This document shows positions 7,507 to 12,607 of a DNA stretch of 15,996 bases, piece after piece. The DNA is from Dehalococcoidia bacterium. Lineage in GTDB: Bacteria > Chloroflexota > Dehalococcoidia > UBA2247. The DNA is taken from the NCBI GenBank assembly GCA_021159955.1, contig JAGHDJ010000005.1:1-15996 (forward strand), written 5' to 3'. Both the position numbers and the translations under genes were made by a program. The notes under the pieces were generated by a model, which was not told the DNA's origin, searched no databases, and worked only from the letters and a program-made list of their open reading frames with translations. Positions within the stretch are counted from its first letter, which is position 1. Each line of letters opens with the position of its first letter.

Positions 7507-7516
7507 CCTGAGGTTG
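7504..7516. promoter_or_regulatory. perfect 13-bp palindrome CAACCTGAGGTTG over the -35 box
   Basis: Two 6-bp arms CAACCT and AGGTTG flank one central base and overlap the first half of the -35 hexamer of the gene at 6610-7404. Position and symmetry fit a repressor operator. The binding protein is unknown, and the sequence does not resemble a Fur or PerR box. Confidence 0.4.
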
Positions 7517-7609
7517 TGGGGGGTAAAATCTGTTTAAGAGAGGAAGGAACTGAATTGGTAGCATCCTGAGGTATTTGTAATATATTAGCGGAAATGGTGC
7601 AGCAGGGGG

Positions 7610-8047
7610 CTATTTTTTCTGGCACTTACTGCATGTGCCAAAGACTGCCACATGTTTTAAGATGGCATCAAAATCATACTGGCGCTTTAGCTGTTTTCTC
7701 AGCGGGTTGAAGATATCATCGCTCATGTCTGTGATTGCCCCGCACTGTTGACAGACAAGGTGGTGATGATGTCCCTTCTCTTCTGTGTGATAGCGCGTTC
7801 TGCCGTCACCTAAGTTGGTTTTCGTTACCAGCTTGATGCCTTCCAGCATCTCCAGAGTGCGGTAGACGGTGGAGATGTTAAATTGGGGATATTGCGGTTT
7901 AACCTGCGCATATATCTCTTCGGCGCTGAAGTGTCCCGTTCTATGACTGATGGCGTGTAGTATCATCGTTCGCTGGGGGGTTATGCGGTATCCCTTCTCA
8001 TGAAGTATCCTGTTGATGTCCTTATCGTTACGCCGCTGTATATTCAT
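7610..8047 (-). CDS. Fur-family metal-responsive transcriptional regulator
   Basis: This 145-residue Fur/PerR/Zur family repressor has an N-terminal winged helix with GYRITPQR (19-26) and recognition helix NISTVYRTLEML (57-68), followed by a dimerisation and metal-binding domain. It has the histidine-rich HHHH (93-96), CQQC (99-102) and the C-terminal CSKC (139-142); the two CxxC pairs normally hold structural zinc. The metal sensed cannot be decided from this. The frame is open 33 codons upstream, but a promoter (8090-8118) lies inside that extension and the family start fits the ATG at 8047, which has AGG six to seven bases before it. It is separated from upstream ftsZ by a strong terminator. 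The next gene downstream has its own promoter. Confidence 0.9.
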   Translation of the reverse strand: MNIQRRNDKDINRILHEKGYRITPQRTMILHAISHRTGHFSAEEIYAQVKPQYPQFNISTVYRTLEMLEGIKLVTKTNLGDGRTRYHTEEKGHHHHLVCQQCGAITDMSDDIFNPLRKQLKRQYDFDAILKHVAVFGTCSKCQKK

Positions 8048-8089
8048 CGCTACCTGACTTTGCTTTAAGTTAACCCTGATAGATTGTCC

Positions 8090-8118
8090 TTTATACCATG
8101 TATCGGGGGTGTTGGCAA
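8090..8118 (-). promoter_or_regulatory. promoter of the Fur-family gene
   Basis: A minus-strand -35 TTGCCA (8113-8118), 17-nt spacer and -10 TATAAA (8090-8095) with an upstream TG (TGGTATAAA) fit an extended -10 promoter. The predicted start near 8083 leaves a leader of about 36 nt and lies downstream of the longer alternative start codon, which decides the start of the coding region. Confidence 0.65.
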
Positions 8119-8174
8119 CTCGTGGCAGGTGAGTCTTCCTTGTCATAATGCTGGATGAATTATATTGTTTCGTT

Positions 8175-8220
8175 CTTAAAATAAGGGCTGCCTCATTACT
8201 GAGACAGCCTTTATTTTAAG
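8175..8220 (-). terminator. hairpin terminator after ftsZ
   Basis: Two 20-base arms (8175-8194 and 8201-8220) pair at 18 Watson-Crick positions, with the other two able to form G-U pairs, around a 6-nt loop. On the minus strand the GC-rich core GGCTGTCTC/GAGGCAGCC is followed by a T-rich run. It begins 23 bases after the ftsZ stop. Because the outer arms are A/T-rich on both sides it could work in both directions. Confidence 0.85.
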
Positions 8221-8243
8221 GCTTGATATTCTTTCCGAGTTCT

Positions 8244-9380
8244 TTAGCATGCCTTAGTTGTTTTTACTGGGGTGTAAGGTGACGTCTGTGTTCTGGTTAC
8301 AGGTTTAATTACAGGTACCCTGTTTATGATACTGCTGGACTGCCGCATAAAAGCGGGAATGTCCATGTCGCCGTCATCCTTTAATGTTTTGAGGATACGT
8401 CTGATTTCCTCATCTTTAAGCCCTGGTCCCAGTCTGGAAGCGAACCCCGTGGCAACCAGAGTGATTTTCATGGCGTCTTTCAGTTTGTGGTCGAAGACCA
8501 CGCCAAAGATGATGTTGGCATCGACATCGACTGATCCTCTGATGACTTCAGCGGCTTCATTAACTTCATGCAGGGTGAGGTCATCTCCGCCGGTGATGAC
8601 AAACAGAACACCCCTGGCTCCGTCGACACTTACATCTAACAATGGACTGTCCAGAGCAGCCTTTGCCGCATCAACTGCCCTGTTTTGCCCTGAACCAACG
8701 CCGATAGACATCCATGCAGGTCCGGCATCTTCCATTATTGCTTTTATGTCGGCAAAATCGAGGTTAATCATGCCTGGAACCGTGATTACTTCTGATATTG
8801 CTTTCACTCCGTTGAGCAGGGCTTTATCTGCCATCAAGAACGCTTCTTGCATTAACGCCTTATGGTCGCAGACGCTGAGCAACCTCTCATTGGGAATGAT
8901 AATCAGGGTGTCCACCTTATCTACCAGTTCGTTGATGCCCTCTTCAGCAGATGCCCTGCGCGGAGCACCCTCAAAGGCAAAAGGCTTGGTGATAATGGCG
9001 ATGGTGAGGGCGCCTGATTCCTTTGCCAGTTCTGCAATCAGAGGGGCAGAACCTGTACCGGTGCCACCTCCCATACCTGCAGTGATAAAGACCATGTCGG
9101 CACCACTGACCACATTTTTAATTTCATCCCTGCTTTCTTCTGCTGCCTTTCTGCCAATCTCTGGTCTACCACCTGCCCCCAGTCCCTTGGTTAGTTTTTC
9201 ACCAATTTGAACCCTTGTTGGTGCCTCGGTAAGTAATAATGCCTGGGCGTCGGTATTTACTCCAATAAAGTCCACTCCCTGTATATCTTCGCGAACCATC
9301 TGGGAGATGGCATTACATCCGCCGCCGCCGGCACCGACGACTTTGATCTTTGCTGGATTTGGAACGAAGTTCGATTTCAC
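8244..9380 (-). CDS. ftsZ: cell division GTPase FtsZ
   Basis: FtsZ is the tubulin homologue that polymerises with GTP into the division ring. The 378 residues contain GAGGGGCNA (16-24), the tubulin signature GGGTGTGSAP (104-113), and the T7 catalytic loop NLDFADIKAIM (206-216) with Asp208 and Asp211. The conserved partner-binding peptide appears as DIPAFMR at 340-346, close to the globular domain, and is followed by a 32-residue basic, Thr/Val-rich tail rather than ending the protein. The start is GTG, eight bases after GAGGGGGG. It lies 52 nt downstream of ftsA, with a hairpin between them, and a terminator follows. The N-terminal NFVPNPAKIKVVG resembles Dehalococcoidia FtsZ as I remember it. 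Confidence 0.96.
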   Translation of the reverse strand: MKSNFVPNPAKIKVVGAGGGGCNAISQMVREDIQGVDFIGVNTDAQALLLTEAPTRVQIGEKLTKGLGAGGRPEIGRKAAEESRDEIKNVVSGADMVFITAGMGGGTGTGSAPLIAELAKESGALTIAIITKPFAFEGAPRRASAEEGINELVDKVDTLIIIPNERLLSVCDHKALMQEAFLMADKALLNGVKAISEVITVPGMINLDFADIKAIMEDAGPAWMSIGVGSGQNRAVDAAKAALDSPLLDVSVDGARGVLFVITGGDDLTLHEVNEAAEVIRGSVDVDANIIFGVVFDHKLKDAMKITLVATGFASRLGPGLKDEEIRRILKTLKDDGDMDIPAFMRQSSSIINRVPVIKPVTRTQTSPYTPVKTTKAC

Positions 9381-9408
9381 TATATTATCCCCCCTCTCTT
9401 TCTATCAC

Positions 9409-9438
9409 CGATAAATGAACCTCTAAATTCGTTTATCG
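9409..9438 (-). other. inverted repeat between ftsA and ftsZ
   Basis: Arms cgataaatgaa (9409-9419) and ttcgtttatcg (9428-9438) pair at 10 of 11 positions around an 8-nt loop. The repeat includes the ftsA stop codon and ends about 15 bases before the ftsZ Shine-Dalgarno. It is A/T-rich and lacks a following T run, so attenuation or RNA processing is likelier than full termination. The function is unproven. Confidence 0.5.
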
Positions 9439-10671
9439 ATGAAGTATGTTTTTTATACGGAACATGTTATGTCTAAAAGTGCTTCCTATGGAGTCTTTTA
9501 GATTGGATGGTGGCAGTCCTTCACTTGCTTCGTGCTTGGCTCCCCAGAGCATCAGTCCGATGCCTGTGGCATAAGCAGGATTATAAAGATTGTCGGTGAG
9601 CCCATATATATCTCTGGGTATTCCTATTCGCACTGGCAGACGTAGTATATCCTGCCCGAGCTTTTCGATACCTGGCAGGTTGGATGTCCCTCCTGTTAAC
9701 ACTATCCCTGCGGGTACCAGGGAGATATAATCTGACTGTGGAAGTTCTATGACTATCATTCTCAGAATCTCTTCTACTCGTGCCCTGATTATCTCACACA
9801 GATCCTTGGTGGCTATGCCGTGCCCGTTTCCCTCTTCATGATCTGAAGTTTCCACAAGTCCGTTCTGGATGGGAATGGCTTTTCCATACTTCTTCTTCAT
9901 CTGTTCCGCTACATCAAATGGGACGCCCAATCCTATAGAAATATCTCTGGTGAGTTGATATCCGCCCACTGGTATCACGGTAGAATGCCAGACCGTCCCG
10001 TTCTTGAATACTGCTATGTCTGTGGTTTCGCTGCCGATGTCAGCAAGGATAACCCCTTCGGTCTTCTCTTCTTCGGTTAATACGGCTTCGCTGCTGGCAA
10101 GGGAGCTCAGGATAAGATCTTCCACTTCCACACCTGCACCGCGTATACTCTTAGTCAGATTCTGGATAGAGGTGGTTGCTGCGGTGATGATATGTGTTTC
10201 TGCATCTAATCTGAAGCCGTGCATTCCGACTGGCTCTTTAATTCCCACCTGTCCGTCCAGGGTATAGTCTTTGGGAATGACATGAACCAGACTTCTGTCG
10301 TCTGATATGGTGATGTTGCGTGCCGATTCCAGCACTCTATCCAGGTCGTTGGAACTGACAAGCTTGTCGTTGCGGGTGATGGCTACCACTCCGCGATTAT
10401 TGAGTGACTGGATGTGTTTTCCACTGACTCCTATATATGCTGAGTGGACATTGAGTCCGCTGACACGTTCGGCTTCGATAACTGATTGTTTGACCGCCTC
10501 TTTGGTTTCTTCGATGTCGGTTACTACACCTCTGGACAAACCCTTGCTGGGTGCTACTCCCGTTCCCAGAATACGCAGAGCATTCCCCTGACCGGCGTTT
10601 GCTATGATACTGCATATTTTACTTGTTCCCACATCGATGGCGGCGAAGGTGCATTGTTTTGTTTTTGCCAT
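9433..10671 (-). CDS. ftsA: cell division protein FtsA
   Basis: FtsA is the actin-like ATPase that tethers FtsZ filaments to the membrane. With the chosen start it has 412 residues. Visible marks are phosphate-1 AAIDVGTSKI (10-19), the 1C domain at about 80-160, phosphate-2 LADIGSETTDIAVF (209-222), the adenosine motif VLTGGTSNLPG (324-334), and a C-terminal amphipathic segment FRHNMFRIKNILHR (399-412) suited to membrane binding. An 18-codon longer frame beginning with TTG is open, but the ATG at 10671 has AGGGGGG eight bases upstream and matches family starts. It is followed by ftsZ after 52 nt and preceded by a 174-bp gap from rsmH, where wall-synthesis genes and ftsQ lie in most bacteria. 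Confidence 0.95.
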   Translation of the reverse strand: MAKTKQCTFAAIDVGTSKICSIIANAGQGNALRILGTGVAPSKGLSRGVVTDIEETKEAVKQSVIEAERVSGLNVHSAYIGVSGKHIQSLNNRGVVAITRNDKLVSSNDLDRVLESARNITISDDRSLVHVIPKDYTLDGQVGIKEPVGMHGFRLDAETHIITAATTSIQNLTKSIRGAGVEVEDLILSSLASSEAVLTEEEKTEGVILADIGSETTDIAVFKNGTVWHSTVIPVGGYQLTRDISIGLGVPFDVAEQMKKKYGKAIPIQNGLVETSDHEEGNGHGIATKDLCEIIRARVEEILRMIVIELPQSDYISLVPAGIVLTGGTSNLPGIEKLGQDILRLPVRIGIPRDIYGLTDNLYNPAYATGIGLMLWGAKHEASEGLPPSNLKDSIGSTFRHNMFRIKNILHR

Positions 10672-10732
10672 TTTAGCTTCCCCCCTTTCACTGGTTGTGT
10701 AACTGTCTTGCTGTCGGCTATTCAATGATATG

Positions 10733-10752
10733 TCACATCTTAGGCCCCTCCT
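10733..10752 (-). other. orphan Shine-Dalgarno with ATG-TGA start-stop
   Basis: In the rsmH-ftsA gap the minus strand reads AGGAGGGG (10745-10752), six bases, then ATG followed at once by TGA (10733-10738). This is the strongest Shine-Dalgarno match in the gap, yet it opens no gene. The bases TTAGG and CCTAA flank part of it and could form a 5-bp hairpin. A regulatory start-stop or a relic of a lost gene are both possible. Confidence 0.5.
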
Positions 10753-10845
10753 AATTCTGCTGGCAGCGTGTCAGGTGGTATTTAACTTAACCACTTAACT
10801 ACAACGTCAACTGTGGGCGTCATGTTGTTTACTAATTATTTTGTG

Positions 10846-11781
10846 CTAGATACGTTCTGCTATTCTCATTTTGGCACTGCGACTGCGAGGATTTGCCTTT
10901 ATCTCACTTGCTGGCGGAGTGATTATTCCTTTGCCGATAATTTTCAGCGTGGCGGTGTGTCCGCAAACACAGGTTGGAGTGAGGGGAGGGCAGATGCAAT
11001 CCTTTGCTTCCCGCCGCATAAAATCCTTAACTATTCGGTCTTCCAGAGAGTGGTAACTTATAACAACGAGTCTGCCGTTAAAACCGAGCAGGTCAATAGA
11101 TTGCTCTAAAGCTGTTTTCAGATTGCCCAGTTCGCGATTTACCGCGATACGCAATGCCTGAAATGTTTTGGTTGCGGGGTTAATCTTGCCGTGCGACTTG
11201 CTTGCCGATTGCCTTATCAGATGAGCAAGCTGAAGGGTGCTCGTTATCGGGCGTTCCTCCACGATGCGTTTTGCTATTTGTCGACCCCGATAGTCTTCGC
11301 CGTAATCCTCTATCAGTTGGGCTAATTTAGCTTGTGGTGTGGTGTTTACAATGTCAGCTGCGGTCAACTTCTGCAATAGACTGAAGCGCATATCCAGTGG
11401 TCCGTCAGTCTGGAAACTGAATCCGCGGCTGGCGTCCCCCAGTTGCAGGGAGGATAACCCCAGGTCAAAGAGGATACCATTTACCGGGTTGAAATTGTGC
11501 TGGACACATATTTTTTTTAGATTTTTAAAATTGTCGTTAGCCAGGGCGAGCGATTGACCATATTTATCCAGTCTTTCTCTGGTTATGGCAATTGCTTCCG
11601 AGTCGGCATCGATTCCCAGCAATTGTCCTCCTGGAGATATTTCCTCCAGTATGGACATGCTGTGTCCTCCGGTTCCGAGGGTGCAATCGACATAGCGCCC
11701 ACCCAACTGCAGATTGAGTGCTTGCTTAACTTCTTCCAGAAGGACTGGGTTATGATACTTTGTCGTCGTCAAAAGACTCAA
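10846..11781 (-). CDS. rsmH: 16S rRNA (cytosine(1402)-N(4))-methyltransferase RsmH (MraW)
   Basis: RsmH methylates N4 of C1402 in 16S rRNA using S-adenosylmethionine. The 311-residue length is typical. It begins KYHNPVLLEEV (8-18), with the SAM-binding DCTLGTGGHS (32-41), FDLGLSSLQL, RGFSFQTDGPLDMRF and the C-terminal VISYHSLEDRIVKDF. Cys-rich CICPP and CVCGH segments and the NPRSRSAKMRIAE ending follow, all characteristic. The start codon is TTG at 11781, which overlaps the mraZ stop as TTGA and has GAGGAG five bases upstream; no ATG occurs before the SAM motif. Translational coupling to mraZ is therefore likely. The gap to ftsA is 174 bp. Confidence 0.95.
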   Translation of the reverse strand: MSLLTTTKYHNPVLLEEVKQALNLQLGGRYVDCTLGTGGHSMSILEEISPGGQLLGIDADSEAIAITRERLDKYGQSLALANDNFKNLKKICVQHNFNPVNGILFDLGLSSLQLGDASRGFSFQTDGPLDMRFSLLQKLTAADIVNTTPQAKLAQLIEDYGEDYRGRQIAKRIVEERPITSTLQLAHLIRQSASKSHGKINPATKTFQALRIAVNRELGNLKTALEQSIDLLGFNGRLVVISYHSLEDRIVKDFMRREAKDCICPPLTPTCVCGHTATLKIIGKGIITPPASEIKANPRSRSAKMRIAERI

Positions 11782-12206
11782 CTGCGCTCCTCTCTAGTCT
11801 CAAACAGGTCAAAAGCTTCCTGCTTTAGCAACTCCAGCTCCTTTAGCCATGCTTTCTCGCTCCACACTTCCAGGTGGGTATTCATTCCTACTGAAAATGC
11901 TGTATCTTCGATACTGGCATGGTGTCGTAGACTGGGGGGGATAACGACCCTTCCCTGAGCATCAAGGTTTACGCTGAAAGCGTTACCGAAGACGAGTCGG
12001 TTTATCCTTCTAATTTTGCTGCGGGATGGTGTTGTTGAAGCCATACTCTGAGCCATTTCGTCCCACTGATCTTTGGGATATATATAGAAGCATTCATCAA
12101 CACCTATTGAGAGTATTGCCCCTGCCTCAAGTTCTTCTCGAAACTCGACGGGTATGGTCAATCTTCCCTTCCGATCTATTTTATGTTTGTGGTTACCTTG
12201 AAACAT
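11778..12206 (-). CDS. mraZ: transcriptional regulator MraZ
   Basis: MraZ is a ring-forming AbrB-fold DNA-binding protein that regulates its own division-cluster operon. The 142 residues hold two SpoVT-AbrB-like halves, marked by DRKGRLTIP (11-19) and DAQGRVVIP (82-90), followed by HLEVWSEKAW. The ATG at 12206 has GGAG six bases upstream; a TTG five codons earlier keeps the frame open but lacks a ribosome site. Four GTGGT repeats with a 10-bp period lie 56-90 bases upstream over the promoter and are the expected binding sites, so autoregulation of mraZ-rsmH and probably ftsA-ftsZ is likely. Confidence 0.96.
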   Translation of the reverse strand: MFQGNHKHKIDRKGRLTIPVEFREELEAGAILSIGVDECFYIYPKDQWDEMAQSMASTTPSRSKIRRINRLVFGNAFSVNLDAQGRVVIPPSLRHHASIEDTAFSVGMNTHLEVWSEKAWLKELELLKQEAFDLFETREERS

Positions 12207-12261
12207 CCCTGTCTCCAGCAATTTTTAGGATTGTATAGTGAGTAGTTTTACAGAACTAATC

Positions 12262-12296
12262 ACCACTAATTACCACGATATACCACAATCTACCAC
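12262..12296 (-). promoter_or_regulatory. MraZ operator: four GTGGT repeats at 10-bp spacing
   Basis: The plus strand shows ACCAC at 12262-12266, 12272-12276, 12282-12286 and 12292-12296, each separated by exactly five unrelated bases; on the transcribed strand this is GTGGT-N5 four times. MraZ is known in other bacteria to bind direct repeats of short G-rich words with 5-nt spacers upstream of mraZ. The outermost copy touches the -10 box and the others cover the start and early leader, fitting repression. Confidence 0.85.
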
Positions 12297-12315
12297 AGTT
12301 CTGTGTGTTTGTCAA
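12287..12315 (-). promoter_or_regulatory. promoter of the mraZ-rsmH-ftsA-ftsZ cluster
   Basis: A perfect -35 TTGACA (12310-12315), a 17-nt spacer and -10 TAGATT (12287-12292) precede mraZ. Expected start is near 12280, giving a leader of about 74 nt that holds two complete MraZ repeats. Confidence 0.78.
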
Positions 12316-12504
12316 GGGCTTTTCAAAACGTTTTTACTAACATAATATTTATAATGACAATATACATTTATGGGTGTTATGTTAAGAATTTATGCCTGCA
12401 AATGACATATTGCAGTGTCAATGACCCTGTTCTGCAGGGATATGTGAGATAATGAGCAGAAAAATTATTCTGGAGATTTCTGACTCTTAAATCCTTTTTT
12501 GAAT

Positions 12505-12533
12505 ACAGGAAGATGGTCAGTTGTGCTTCCTGT
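12505..12533. repeat. 8-bp inverted repeat upstream of relA promoter
   Basis: ACAGGAAG (12505-12512) and CTTCCTGT (12526-12533) are perfect inverted copies separated by 13 bases. They sit about 30 bp before the relA -10 box, where an activator or repressor could bind. The spacing of 21 bp between arm centres is two helical turns, consistent with a dimeric protein. No protein is assigned. Confidence 0.4.
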
Positions 12534-12559
12534 TGCATCTTTGTTGGCATTCTAATTTG

Positions 12560-12568
12560 TGGTAAAAT
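12560..12568 (+). promoter_or_regulatory. candidate extended -10 promoter of relA
   Basis: TGGTAAAAT provides a TG-n extended -10 with TAAAAT at 12563-12568. There is no good -35 at 17 nt, which extended -10 promoters can tolerate. The leader would be about 33 nt, ending in GGGGGA eight bases before the relA ATG. Confidence 0.45.
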
Positions 12569-12607
12569 GAATATCATATTCTGAAGGGCATACTGGGGGA
12601 AACTGGC

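Larger units (their letters stand above)
12207..12607. other. 401-bp divergent mraZ/relA intergenic region
   Basis: No gene is supported here. It contains the mraZ promoter and its GTGGT repeats (12262-12315), an A/T-rich block (12340-12370), and the inverted repeats CTGCAA/TTGCAG (12396-12401, 12410-12415), CCCTG/CAGGG (12425-12439) and ACAGGAAG/CTTCCTGT (12505-12512, 12526-12533). The relA extended -10 is at 12560-12568. The stretch between 12316 and 12500 has no other assigned role. Confidence 0.7.

Noticed and set aside
7560..7609. Possible terminator just after the Fur-family gene
   Set aside because: No stem of convincing length followed by a T run could be found there on the minus strand.
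8048..8146. 33-codon N-terminal extension of the Fur-family protein
   Set aside because: A TTGCCA-17-TATAAA promoter lies inside it, the extension has no family similarity, and the internal ATG has a better-placed ribosome site.
8326..9210. A 294-codon open frame on the plus strand opposite ftsZ
   Set aside because: It lies wholly antisense to a clear ftsZ, is Ser/Pro/Ala-rich with no family match, and has no ribosome site; it arises from codon bias of the real gene.
12262..12296. Short regularly spaced repeats considered as a CRISPR remnant
   Set aside because: The 5-bp repeats with 5-bp spacers next to mraZ fit MraZ operators; CRISPR repeats are far longer.
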